Source: Polytrichum commune (lineage: Eukaryota; Streptophyta; Polytrichopsida; Polytrichales; Polytrichaceae). From it: a DNA stretch of 64,000 nt. The DNA lies in the NCBI GenBank assembly GCA_950295325.1, contig OX485803.1, forward strand, positions 39,199,554 through 39,263,553, read 5' to 3'. The translations under genes were made by a program, and so were the position numbers. Shown piece by piece: positions 24,691 to 35,340 of this stretch (its first letter is position 1; every line of letters starts with the position of its first letter). Below the pieces are notes generated by a model. The model saw only the letters and a program-made list of their open reading frames with translations, had not been told where the DNA came from and did no database searches.

Positions 24691-24984
24691 GAGGAGTACT
24701 AGAGCTTGAAATTTGAAGGCTAAAATAAAATGGCATAGGCAAGGTAAATACTTGAATATGTGGAACTCAAGATTCGAGACTTGGATGCCTAAAGTACAAA
24801 GTTACCCAGATCAATTGGAAACTTAGTCACTCATCATACACAATTAGAAATTAGATTTGATACTCAATTTGCTAATGGCTTGAGCACTTGATCGGAATAA
24901 GAGAGAGGTATTTAATCAACCAAGATACATGACCAAAGGTGAGGATCAATGATTAGATGACCCAAGATGTGAAGTGACCCACTA

Positions 24985-25105
24985 ATAATAATAATATACA
25001 AGGTCGGGCAATCCAATGTGAATTTGAGCCTGTTGACCCTACCTTACAAGAATCTCCTTGGTACATGGTGGGGTTTACTGCATACCTTGCGGTGAAGTGA
25101 CCTAC
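24985..25105 (-). mobile_element. 5'-truncated SINE, copy 3
   Basis: On the minus strand it reads GTAAACCCCACCATGTACCA...CTCAAATTCACATTGGATTG then a TATTATTATTATTAG tail, matching the 3' halves of the other two copies. It lacks the A and B boxes. Confidence 0.65.
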
Positions 25106-26735
25106 TTAGGTCAAGTACTCAAATAAACTTAGATTCACAACCCCCTCAAGCGTGCCCAAAGAAACTTACAAGGAACTAATCGAAGAGTCGGAGGCTATCA
25201 TGCACCAAGGAATTCTAAGGTGGAAAGAAAATCGGGCTTACGTCTATTTATAATTGAGTGAAACTTAGAATTTCACTTCAAGAAGGTCTTTGATTTCAGC
25301 AAAGGAATTTGTGTAGTGATGTACACCTCCCCCCAAGTACATTCCAACCTTTACGAAGAATCTTAGACCAAATAAATTTAGAATTAAATAGGAAGAATTT
25401 TGTGTTGGACCCTATAGATTTACAAGAAGACAACATACTCAAAATTCATGCCCTACATTAAGGATGACTATTAGGAGCAATATTCTTTTGCTTAAATCAA
25501 AAGACACTAAACCTTGTAAAACTTGAGCACATGATTCCTCAAGGATTTCGGTGACGTATTTAAGGATTATAGTCTTGTGCCACATATAAGTTTTACAAAT
25601 CAAGCTATTAAATATAGGGATATGTGACTTTGGAATAGTCGAAAGGAGGTCATGGTATACCTAGGAGATATTATAACCCAAACAAAAACAAGGGGATTAG
25701 GACATCAAAAGGGTTGATCTACTCATGTAGAGTTGTAAGGCTTGTGTTCACTAGTGAATAACATGTTACACTATTAAGACTAGGAAATTTTTTTGACCTA
25801 AAAGGCGACCTCAACAAACTTACAAGGGACCAAAGTAACAAATCATTCTACCAATTCAACTAATCATGTAGACCCTTCCAGAATAATGTAACCATTTGAG
25901 GTTCAACAATCAACATGATCCAAGTGACCTAATATGACATTTCAAAGAACACAAAATCTTCCCTTTGACAATGGATAAGACATTCATGTGAGCTCCATGA
26001 GGGATATGGAAAGTTCCTACATCCTCAATGTAGAGTTGCTATCCATCTCGCACTAATTGTTTGTTACATACCCTAGGATAAATAGATGTTTATGAAAAAG
26101 AATGTTTATGTTGAAGAATGAAATCACAGTAGCAATTCATAAACGAAACACTCTGAGACCTTTAAGCATCTAATTAAGCCCTTCGCAAACAATGTACATG
26201 ATACTTAGTAACACAAATGAGTTGTAACGAGCTGAAATTGGAATGAATTAGCAACCAACCGATCTATAGGGAGAGTTAGTTTTTACCATCACCCCTCGGC
26301 AGGTAGGTGGTAGAAAACCAAGCCGCTAATTGGCACATATATATATATGTCAGTGATTGCGTAGTCGAGGAAAATACTTAGTTAATCTCGAAGGTCCAGG
26401 GTGTGGGTGCCTTGGTTGCAGGAGAACTTTTGGTACATTCTCCGTGGGCTGTTGCAATGCAATGGGGGACCAAAACAAGGCTTGATGCTTGGAAATCAGA
26501 CCCATGAAATGTGGATGCAAAATGTAGGCGTTGTTTTGGACTGGCTTGTGTATCTTAATCCCAATTTAAGCTCCTTACAATAGCCTATAATATTGGGTGA
26601 CTAATTCTCCTCCTCCTCCTCATCATCATCCTATCATTCATATGCATATTCACTAAACTAATATGAACTCTCCCACCTGCATGCACCTTGGCTGCCAGTT
26701 TGTCTGAAGGTGAGGCTGGCCACACACGCTTGAAC
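25106..26735. other. No gene seen
   Basis: Anonymous DNA; an (AT)n run at 26338-26350. A block near 26130-26220 (ACACTCTGAGACCTTTAAGC...AACACAAATGAGTTGTA) is the 3' end of the ~545-bp repeat family. The 60-codon ORF near 26400 has no recognisable features. Confidence 0.4.
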
Positions 26736-27042
26736 CACTACACTAAATATGATATTTAGTGTTAGATACACTAAATACGAACACTACACTAAATATCACT
26801 AACTCTATGAAAGTAAGTAACATTAAATGTAAACTCAAACACTAAATATCATCTATGGTAATATGTGAAAATTACATGCACGAATTTAGTGTTTAGTAGG
26901 AAAGAGGTGGCAACAAGGAAGGCGGCGGCGGCGCATTTATGTCTAACACTAATTATCAAAGAATTGAAAATTAGTGTTGAGCAAAGTAGGGTGGTAAAAC
27001 ACTAAATCTAATCAAGCACTAAATATCATATTTAGTGTAGTG
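26736..27042. mobile_element. MITE with CACTACACTAAATATGATAT ends
   Basis: Left CACTACACTAAATATGATAT then TTAGTG; right CACTAAATATCATATTTAGT then GTAGTG, perfect inverted ends. The interior carries further copies of ACACTAAATAT in both orientations and the CTCAACACTAATTTTCAATT block of the 11551 family. The CACTA start recalls En/Spm elements, but no 3-bp TSD or transposase supports that. Confidence 0.65.
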
Positions 27043-28375
27043 CCCGGGAAGTAGTTTTTGGGCATAGTGGGTCAAGGTCCAAGTGATTCTAAATCCGTTA
27101 CATGTTGACATCTCTCCGGTTTGATTTGGGCAAATCGACCCATACACTCGTTCCTTGTTGGATGCCTAAACCCTTGTCTCCAGGGAACGAGTGTACGGGT
27201 TGTTTCGCCCCAGCCTTCCGGTTTTGTTTTATTGGCTCTATCTGTAGGACACATGCTATGCATCAACTTCTTCGTTCCAATAGCAAATTTCCTAACCGCT
27301 TTGCGTTCACACTTGGACGTTACTTGTTCTTGTTATTTTTGGTCCACTTTATTTAATGTGGATGTTAACTATAATTATATACGTATATGTGTGTATACGT
27401 GTGTATACGTGTGTATACGTATGTGTGTACGTATATATATGTAGATGTAGATGTATATGTATATATAGAACTATAATTGCTCCCTAAAATGCATTGAAAG
27501 AAATCTAGTTAACTATAGTTATTTTGGTAGTTCTTGATTATTTATTCTAAAAATTTCAAGTGATATCAAAATCCTTGACCTGCATTTGAGAAGAAGGTGC
27601 ACAAAATCCAAGAAAGGTTTGGTATAGTAAATAGCCATGGATTGGCATGAGCAAAGTGGACAACTATAATTGTAGTCTTTCATAGTAAAGGACAGAGCCT
27701 CACAGTTCTACCGTTTTCTTGTATTCATTCGAGGTATATTGGATAGATTCCTCTAAAGTGATTGGTAATTCTCCTGAGGTCTCGAACTTCAACCGGTTAT
27801 TTCTTAGACTTGACCAATTCATCTGTAACTAATCACCGGTTCTCCCTGAGCATTGGCGCGAACACGCCAGTTTTTGAAATGAGGTTAGGCACCTGTCAAG
27901 GCCATCATTCTTTTACCTTGGCTTACTAGCTTTTGTTTCGAAACCCCGACATTTTCGAATGTGTGTGGCCTCCTCTTGAAAGAGAGAGTTCGAACAACAA
28001 CATTCTCGCTAGCAAATGCAATGAGTATGGATTTTTTAGTGTTCTTTTTTAGTTCTTTTGTTTGAGACGGAAGGCCAATGATGTTGGCTTGGGATTCGTG
28101 GCGTTTATGTAAACTCAATCATCGTAGATGTAAGGGCTTTGGGAAAACCAAGTTCCCTACAAGGTTGATGGTTGATTCATTCAAACTAGACTCCACTACA
28201 CTTGTTCGGGGTCTTTGATGTTTATATATCGGTCTAAATATAGTCAACTATAGACTATAATATAGTTCAATGTGTTTTCACCTCTGCTGTGAATGAGTTT
28301 AAGTATACACCACAAATCCCTAGCCAATAATTTCTCGCCGATACAAAGCAGTGTAAGTTTCTTCACTTTCTTGTA
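27043..28375. other. No gene seen; ancestral repeat and microsatellite
   Basis: 27047-27120 and 27715-27860 match the repeat copies near 13800 and 20300. 27375-27470 is a GTGTATAC/TATATG microsatellite. The remainder up to the big MULE is anonymous. Confidence 0.45.
27375..27470. repeat. GTGTATAC / ATATG simple repeat
   Basis: Repeated GTGTATACGTGTGTATAC units grade into TATATATGTAGATGTAG. Typical microsatellite. Confidence 0.8.
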
Positions 28376-28385
28376 GTAGCCAAAG

Positions 28386-28466
28386 GAGGGAAGCTATCTT
28401 ATGAGCAGTGAGCGGTGAGCGGTGAGCAGTAACACATGAGCAATGAGCAGTAACATATGAGCAATG
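28386..28466 (+). repeat. Left terminal inverted repeat and subterminal GAGC repeats of the MULE
   Basis: GCTATCTTATGAGC at 28392-28405 is followed by a degenerate 7-bp tandem (GAGCGGT, GAGCAGT, GAGCAAT). The right end has the same arrangement on the opposite strand. Such subterminal repeats commonly serve as transposase binding sites; here that is inferred. Confidence 0.85.
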
Positions 28467-28732
28467 ATTCCAAATTTAGTAAAGACACACGGGTTTAGGG
28501 TACACAACCAAAATTTTGACAAATTAATTGCATATTTTCAATTGTAAATTGCCAATATTTTAAATGAAGCACAAGTGAAAGGGCCCTATTTCCATAGATC
28601 ATTTAAAACACTTTCAATTCATTGCTGATTTTTATTATAATAATCCAAACCAATATATGTCATTTATTGACATCCTTATACATGTAGTTACAACCAACAC
28701 TTGCACAACTACTCACATTCCACAACACCATC

Positions 28733-28842
28733 AAGCTCAAGTAGGTGCATAACCTCATTATACGTACATGTAGGTGCCATAATTGTGAGCCACTCAAACT
28801 GCTCACGGGTTGAATTAAGGCCCATAATCTACAAATGAAAGG
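28733..28842 (-). pseudogene. Duplicated last exon of the MULE transposase
   Basis: On the minus strand an acceptor TTTCATTTGTAG precedes an open stretch ending APTCTYNEVMHLLELDGVVE-CE-stop. It is homologous to APTYTYNEVIRLLELAGIVE-CE-stop at the end of the main transposase ORF (29284). The surrounding 28.45-28.83 and 29.06-29.36 kb are also similar (CATTGCTGATTTTTATTATA blocks), so the transposase 3' end was tandemly duplicated. This downstream copy has an intact acceptor and could act as an alternative terminal exon. Confidence 0.6.
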
Positions 28843-28894
28843 AAATTAGATATTAGAAATAGTCAATATGTAGGTAACTACTAGGTTTTGAGAC

Positions 28895-28975
28895 ATCCGC
28901 CTGTGGATGCGAGTTGTGTAAGAGACTGGTATTAGGTCTGTATCAACCCGGGTTCGAATCCGGTTGGTTACATTG
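28895..28975 (+). other. Pol III B-box-like / SINE-like fragment
   Basis: GGGTTCGAATCCGG matches the B-box / T-arm consensus. The T-stem pairs poorly, no acceptor stem or anticodon arm could be folded, and the upstream A box is only approximate. It is more likely a SINE or tRNA fragment between the two copies of the duplicated transposase 3' end than a functional tRNA gene. Confidence 0.35.
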
Positions 28976-29412
28976 ACTGGTGCTATCCCAAATTGAGCTA
29001 GTGATAAAGCAGGAATAATTTATAGGCGGATACCAAGAAGACGTTACTACGTGGATGTGCGTAGAATCTTCTCAATTATTTTTTATTTTTAGAAACTTGT
29101 TATTATTTATCCATGTCAATCAATCAAACCGCTCACGGTTGGGTCGTAGTCTAAATAGAAATGAGTTACTGAATCATTTGAAATACTTCCAGCCCATTGC
29201 TGATTTTTATTATAAAAATCCAAACAAAAACATGTCATATTTTGACATTCAAATATATGGTACTTAATAGACCATTTGCAATACTACTCACACTCTACAA
29301 TACCAGCAAGTTCAAGTAGTCGTATGACCTCGTTATAGGTATATGTAGGTGCATGAATGAATTTGTCACTCTCGTAATCCACCTTGCACAAAAATCTAAA
29401 CACATAATAAAG

Positions 29413-29490
29413 ATGTTTACAATACACCCATTTTCCTTTCTTTCCCAATGCATGAGAGGACATTTTCGTGAAATCCGGGCATGTGCAATG
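29413..29490 (-). other. SWIM zinc finger of the transposase
   Basis: The translated motif PHCTCPDF...GKWVYCKHLYYVF gives C-x-C-xn-C-x-H, the SWIM signature (C-x-C at 29479-29487, C-x-H at 29413-29421). SWIM fingers are the usual C-terminal domain of plant MULE/FAR1-type transposases. The upstream block WPIVPNTWPVKI recurs in the relic at 5.75 kb. Confidence 0.85.
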
Positions 29491-30217
29491 CGGGATGTCG
29501 CCAATTGTGACATGGTAGGTGATATCCTGCTTGGAGACAATGTTGATTATCACTCCAAAGCCCGGATATGGAATGGCAGTGACCCCAACCACATAGTAAC
29601 CCTCCATGAGCCCGGCGCTCTCCCATTTGTTTTTGTGATCCGCTAGCGGTGCTGTTGGATTACGACGCACTGTCTTTCCAAACCTGAATGTAGGGTGGGC
29701 GTCCGGGTTTGGTGGCATAGAAAAATGCGAGCGAGGGATGGGGAGAGTTGCGATTGTTGAAAGCCTACGACGAGGGGACAATGCCTCCCTCTGCTGTAGT
29801 TGAAATCCAGCATCTTCAAGTGCCAAAACCTCCTCTCGCGATAGATTGGTACCTATCTTCACCGGCCATGTGTTGGGTACTATAGGCCAGTCCAACACAT
29901 ATTTCTTCTTACTGCCACTCACACAACGTTTGATGTCGTCAGGGCAAAACCAAAATTCATACTCCACATTGTTGGGAGAGCGAAATTCCTTCCTGAGCCC
30001 TTTGTATGTTGGAGCAGGTGTGCCATGTTTCCCAGTCCCGACTTTGGCATTGCACATAGTCCCTGTGATGGCCTGCAGTGCCCAACATCGTTTGGCTGAG
30101 TTGGGTGGTAATCTTGCAATGTGCCACTTGGAAGCAAGACAATCTGTCTCTAACACGGATGTAGTATGAGCCACACCATGAATTGTAGAACTCAATGTGA
30201 GGCCAAACCCCCCACCC

Positions 30218-30430
30218 TTAAGCGTTCGTAGTCCGAGTAGTGGGTTTGGGCTCACATTCCTCCGTGGCATTGGCCTTAGGCTTGGATATGTCCTTTGATG
30301 ACTCAAGTGTCCAATTCCTTGCCTTGTACGCGCAAGCCCAAGCGGATATTCCCTTCTTCCTTTTACCAATGGTTACCTTCACTTCTTTAGGGTCCTTGAG
30401 CTCCTCACTAGGTTTGGTTGTTGAGTCCAT
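30218..30430 (-). CDS. Small conserved ORF inside LTR-like element B (70 aa)
   Basis: ATG at 30430, Lys-rich; the core KKGISAWACAYKARNWTLES aligns with the 59-aa ORF at the same relative position in element A. The stop lies 22 bp from the element end. No known family recognised and expression unknown. Confidence 0.45.
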   Translation of the reverse strand: MDSTTKPSEELKDPKEVKVTIGKRKKGISAWACAYKARNWTLESSKDISKPKANATEECEPKPTTRTTNA

Positions 30431-30849
30431 AGTGCAAGGATCAACTTTTTAACCTCTACTTAATAATTCAATACACCATGCATGGTATGGAAGCATCCAA
30501 ACACACAAATCTTTATTTGACAATCCAAGTGAATAGTATTAAGAAATACTTTTCTCCAAGGCTTATTGTCTCACAATCAAAGCATCAAGCCCAACGAGTC
30601 TACTCCTCAAGCTTCCTACCCTACCAATCACTTAAACACAACCACCCCAACCTCAAAAACTTAGGAATGTGGCTCTTGGTCCATCACAATCACCAAATCC
30701 TCATTTTTCTATCTTCCTCCATTTTTTTCATTCAAGGTGAGTAGATTCCCCCATAGAAGAACCCCGGCAGTCTCCAACAAGACCCTTCCCGAGGTCTCAG
30801 TCTCAAATCTCCGGGTGTAATTTTGCGCTGTTCTCCAATTGTTCTGCCC

Positions 30850-31200
30850 GTCATCGCCCGTCACTTTCTTCCTTGAGGCACCTGTTCCCCGCAGACAGAG
30901 ACCAGCTCCTTGTTAGCCCTCCTCTAGTTAGGCTAGCTTCGAATTAGCTAGCTCCTGCTTTGCTCGGCCCTTAATTAAGCTGCTCCTAAGTACGGTAGCT
31001 AGCTCCTGATTTGCTTGGCCTTGATTAGCCAGCTCCTACGTAGCTAGCTCCTCTCTGGCCTAACTTCAAATAGTCCGGCTTCTAATTTGCCAGCTCCTTA
31101 GTTAGCTCAACTCGCAATTAGCCTATCTCCTAATTAGCATGGCTCATGATTGGCCTAGATGTCCTTTAAACAATTTGTAACCAACTGCCGGTTCTCCCCG
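30850..31200. repeat. Imperfect AGCTCCT/TTAGCTAG repeats within LTR-like element B
   Basis: Recurrent blocks such as AGCTCCTGATTTGCTTGGCC and AGCTCCTACGTAGCTAGCTCC lie at roughly 30-60 bp spacing. The position corresponds to the 40-bp array in copy A, but the unit is different, so this part of the element evolves rapidly. Confidence 0.5.
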
Positions 31201-32911
31201 ATCATAGCCACCTTCCCCTAATTAGCTGTCGTCTGGTGATTCCTTTGATCTCAGCTTGGTTAGTGCAGCTCCCTTGATTTAATTAATGCAGTTCCCAGTC
31301 TCGGCTTTAGTTGCCACCAACAGTCTCGGCTCAACATTACAAGGTCACGGCTCTTGGCTCATGTGTGAAGTGGACCTGACCAGCAACTGCAGCTAACTAG
31401 GCCCAGCTGCAGAGCTAATCCCAGCTTACAGCTTACCCAGTCTCGGACTCCCAGCACCTTCTCCAAAAGTCCTGCTCCTTCTTCAACAATTCAGGCCTTT
31501 GGCCAAATATTAAACCATTCAAAATAAGTACCATCATCTAATACCAACTGAGTGCGCCAATTTAATGGTTCAAACTAAGCTCTATAAACTAAATGCTATG
31601 AGGTGAACACTATGAACTAAACACTATCACTAAATGCCTTAAGTCAAATACTATATCTAAGCAATGCAAAACCAATCTAAAAACTAGTTTGCCTCGGTTC
31701 TCTACCTAGAACCTTGCACCACACGTGCACCCTTCTTGCTCCACACACACCCACACACACCACATGAGGTGCCAAGAGGGCAAGAAGAAAAGAGAGCCAA
31801 GAGAGAGAGATTAACTAACTACACTAATTCACCCCACTAATTTCCCACACATTGCCTCTAAGTACAAGAGTTTTTCCTACTAACTAAGTCACATCCTCCT
31901 CATGAGCTCTAAGAGCTTCACTTCCTAACATCAACAAGAGAGAGCGAGAATGAGAGCAATCCCCCACCTTACCTCGGACCCCCTTGGGAGTGCTCAACCC
32001 AAACTTAGCCTCCTCCACTTTCCGCCGCCATAACTTTCTCCCCTTACCTTCCCAAATTGTCACTCACCACTTTAATTCAAACCACGATGCTTAAATCGTA
32101 ATTTGATTGGTGCTTTTAGAATTTGCTTATCCTCCATCTTGCATTCTTCGTTGGACCTTCCCCATTAAGTGGCCACGATGAGGTGGTCCACTTGTGCGCT
32201 CAATGTGATCCTCCATTCATCCCAATTCGAATGCACTTGCTTCTTGAGTCACCTTGGTTGTCTCCATCCATTGTACTAGCCTACTCACTAACCATTTGAT
32301 CTAAGCCTTTCCTATCTACCCTACTTCACTCCAATCCTTTTCTACGGTAAAAATACAATAACCACTCACATGCTAGCCTCTTACAACATTGTACTTCTAA
32401 GGCTAACATTTCACTCTTTTTATATTTTTGTGAAGTGATACACCACTTCAACGCACACCAACTAATATTTTCTAACGCTAAGACTAAATGTGGGCACCGC
32501 TTTGGGCTCACACTCAACGATTCCTCTATGCGTTGACGAGTTGCTCGGGTGTTCGGACGAGCAATGGAATAGTTCACTTTGTCGGGTCGATGAGAGTCAC
32601 AATCAGCACCCGGTGGTAGGTTGAGTTTGCGTTTGGTGGAACCAAAGAGCTCTGACCCTTCCAATGCACAATCTCTAGTGTTGACGTCTTCTGCCCCTGG
32701 ATAAGACTTCATGGCATCGGCCAACATTTTTGGATCTCCACACTTGGCAGCCGCTTTGAGTTTCAAGGATGCCGAATCAGGACCTTTACCATCAGACCCC
32801 CCTTTCAACCATGTCCGGTAATTTGCAATTTGCATGAAGGCACGGATCATGTTGTCCACTGTAGCTTCATATAAACAAATCATCTTGTTGCCGGACTGTT
32901 GGAGCCATTTG

Positions 32912-33292
32912 TTGTGTACAGTCTCTGCAAGGTTGCATGTTGGCATTTCCGCACGCTCTTCTATTGTCATATCCTATGAACAACACACAAATACAAGGAT
33001 AAGACAAACATAAGATAGATTATATATCTAGGTTTGGGTCGTTCAACCCAAAATGGCTGCCACGTTTGGGTCGAACGACCCAAACTGCCTACAAGGTTTG
33101 GGTCGTTCGATCCAAACTGCCTACAAGGTTTGGATCGAACAACCCAAATTGCCTACAAGGTTTGGGTCGAACGACCCAAACTGTTTGTTGTTTGTTATGT
33201 ACAGTCTCTGCAAGGTTGCATATTGGCATTCCCGCACGCTCTTTTATTGTCATATCCTATGAACAACACAGAAAGACAAAAATAAGAAAAAC
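32912..33292. repeat. Intron-exon junction duplication flanking a palindrome array
   Basis: The segment GTACAGTCTCTGCAAGGTTG...CGCACGCTCTT...CATATCCTATGAACAACACA occurs at 32915-32990 (real exon start and acceptor) and again at 33197-33270 inside the intron, about 95% alike. The five palindromes at 33031-33182 lie between the copies. The duplicate preserves a second potential splice acceptor. Confidence 0.8.
33031..33182. repeat. Array of five palindromes TTTGGGTCGAACGACCCAAA (transposase intron)
   Basis: Five near-perfect palindromes (centre TTCA, AACG, TTCG or AACA) are spaced about 35 bp apart by CTGCCTACAAGG linkers. The same palindrome family recurs at 37938-38092 in the divergent gene's intron. 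The overlapping plus-strand reading frames (GRSTQN, GLDRTTQ types) are repeat artefacts. Confidence 0.9.
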
Positions 33293-33554
33293 ATAGGATA
33301 TATTACATTGAATAATGAAGTTTGATATGTACTTACAAGTAGCATATGGCCACCCCATTGTCTGTAACGAAAGTGCCAAAATCCCAACCACTCTGAAAGG
33401 CCAAGGATGCCTTCTTCGGAGGCAGCTCCAGATGACAACCACCAAGAACGAATAACATGGTACTTGGTCTCAGCGTCGTCCATTGTTTTCGCGTCTTTGT
33501 AATCTTTGCATATTTGTTTGTGTTGAAATTGCAAGGATGGTTTGATATACTTTT

Positions 33555-33890
33555 GGGTCACCTTATCCAAGCTTGCGGACCAATGAAAAATACATGTACA
33601 TTCACGTGCAACCATGGGTAGACTTGGATCACCATCCCCGTAAATCGCCCTCACCGCATTCCAATTAGCTTGAGCACTATCAGCCATAAACCCTTTGAAG
33701 TTTACGTTTGGTACATCATTATCTGCCATGACAACATTCAAATTTTCCCAAAAAAAAATTTGCGCTGCACCATCTTCAGATTGCATGTCACAACACGCAA
33801 TAGTCAACACTTTACAGTATCGACTGTCGTACACATGGCAAGCCATGGTCGTCCAGTCCTTCAAACGTTTGGCATTGTCAAACATAATCC
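33555..33890 (-). other. MULE RNase-H-fold transposase core
   Basis: Candidate first acidic residue in HVYDSRYCKVLTIACCD (about 33790-33840). Candidate second Asp in NFKGFMADSAQANWNAVR (33650-33710). The C/H motif ECTCIFHWSASLDKVTQ (33555-33610) sits where MULE transposases have C-x2-H before the helical C-terminal part. The order and spacing fit the MULE family; the third acidic residue was not identified with certainty. Confidence 0.6.
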
Positions 33891-34344
33891 ATGAATTCTC
33901 CATATCCCCACCAACTTGCATCCTCTTCACAAGCTCCACACCACTACCTGGAAGGTCTACAGACATCTTAAAAACAAACACATTGTCCTTTGACTGCCCT
34001 GGGAACCGACTACCATAGACGAATTTGAAAGCAGAGTGGTCTTTAAGCGCCATAATACTATCCATAGTTCCCATTCCACTACGCAAAAAACGCTTTGATC
34101 CAGATACAAAGTTACGACAATTTGGAGACACAAGAGTGCTGAATTTTTCCATGACGACCTCTAGGCATGAACCAACCAAGTGATGGCCTTCGACATTTGC
34201 GGGAGATTTGAGAAGGTAATCGGCCAAGAATTGTTTGCTCGCCGCCATAACTATGGCTGAATTTTTTGTTGTGGGTGTTTTCAATACTTCATTTGCAACG
34301 CATTGGTATGCCATGTCCAATGATTCACGGCATGTGCCATTGGC

Positions 34345-34630
34345 CACAGGGTGATCATGTACACCAAGATGAATGCAAGCCCTGGACATTCCAACGGATG
34401 TGGAGTGAATGTATATGATTCGAGCATTACACAAAGTAATGCACACAGGTGTGGAACGACATACCTTACACTCGACAGTGGACTTAGTAGGGGGAACAAC
34501 ACCCACAGCAAATGGGATAGGAGTTGAACCGGCCCATTCAGTGTTGTTCCGGAGGCCCCCATTGCGATTCATGTAATCACAGTAGTCATTATGACATTGG
34601 AGATGACCAGCACAAGTAGAGCGCCGGAAG
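34345..34630 (-). other. WRKY/GCM1-like zinc cluster of the transposase
   Basis: CAGHLQCHNDYC starts the cluster (C-x5-C-x4-C), followed by CKVCRSTPVC and a closing GVHDHP (H-x-H). MULE transposases often carry WRKY-GCM1/FLYWCH-type DNA-binding domains N-terminal to the catalytic core, ending in an H-x-H or H-x-C pair. The exact ligand assignment is inferred. Confidence 0.6.
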
Positions 34631-35340
34631 GACAGTACAAAGTCATTTTGGATATTCGTGGTTTGGTGGTGCACCAAGGGTGACCGTCGCACATCTTGTC
34701 CATGCCGTCCATTGAGCGACCATACGTACTTGGAGCTTTGACTGCCATAGGAGGCAAGAGAAATAAAACATCACCATTAAAAGAAGATGGTAAGTATTTG
34801 ACTTCACGAACATCTATACTGTCAAAATCAATGGATGCAAGATCGGACTTTGATTTTTTTTCTTGACTTTGTCAGCTTCAAGGCATCAACTATAGTCAAC
34901 CCTGTAGATGAAGGTGAAGGGTGTAGTAGAGGACGTTGAGAAGGTGAAATTTGGAGAACCACCTTCTTGTACATAAGACCGCAAGGGGATTTGGTTACAT
35001 GCATAGGAAGTTGGGAAATAGTAGAATGAACACTTCTAAATGGAAATGGCGATGTGTTTGAAAGATCAACAGATGCACAAATGTCATCTTCTGAATCTGA
35101 TAGCACAAATACACTATTATCAAGGGGTTCCACCTTAACAGGTGTGATAGAGGGAATTCGAACTGTGGATGTACCGGATTCGTTTGTCAAAATGACAGTT
35201 GAAGCTTGCATTTGAAACTCAGAAAGTCCTATCACCCTAAATGAACCAGGTCCTAAGATCCACATAAAACCAACATCAGTTCTATTTTTTTGGAACCAAA
35301 ATCGTTTCATACACCTCTCCATCTGCAGAGTACATCTCAT

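Larger units (their letters stand above)
30196..32512 (-). mobile_element. Solo LTR-like element, copy B (2.32 kb), inserted in the transposase
   Basis: Plus-strand ends TGTGAGGCCAAACCC and CTTTGGGCTCACA are flanked by perfect 5-bp repeats CTCAA (30191-30195; 32513-32517). On the minus strand it starts TGTGAGCCCAAAG and has TATAAAAAGAGTGA 89 nt in. Copy A at 22.1 kb shares both ends, this box and the small ORF. The middle is rich in imperfect AGCTCCT...TTAGCTAG units (30900-31200). No internal retrotransposon domain is present, so a solo LTR is the best reading; a TIR element with a 5-bp TSD is the alternative. Confidence 0.75.
29284..35340 (-). pseudogene. Mutator-like (MULE) transposase with WRKY/GCM1-like and SWIM zinc domains, interrupted
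   Basis: Catalyses excision and integration of the element in the family. Segments from the N-terminus: 35340-34828 (170 codons; acidic SUMO-interaction-like VFVLSDSEDD and Ser/Pro-rich linker); a short frame to 34660; 34692-33337 (zinc cluster and RNase-H-like core), donor CTT|GTAAGT; intron 33336-32974; exon 32973-32518 (acceptor TTCATAG); then, after a solo LTR at 30196-32512, the same frame resumes at 30190 and ends at 29284 with the SWIM finger. Only one copy of the 5-bp CTCAA duplication is needed to keep the frame, so the insertion is clean. Frameshifts lie in an 8-T run near 34855 and near 34660. About 1,000 residues in total, long for a MULE transposase. It is divergent from the methylase gene, with a 656-bp shared upstream region. 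Most likely inactive in this copy. Confidence 0.85.

Noticed and set aside
26736-27042. CACTA (En/Spm) element because the ends start CACTA
   Set aside because: No 3-bp target duplication, no transposase, and sibling elements start CTACAC rather than CACTA.
28895-28975. tRNA gene suggested by GGGTTCGAATCCGG
   Set aside because: The T-stem mispairs and no acceptor or anticodon stems could be folded; kept only as a B-box/SINE-like fragment.
29353-30452. Plus-strand ORFs opposite the transposase C-terminus
   Set aside because: Antisense shadows of the SWIM-containing frame and of the small ORF in the LTR-like element.
33034-33296. Plus-strand ORFs with repeated GLDRTTQ-type peptides
   Set aside because: Created by the palindrome array in three frames; no coding evidence.
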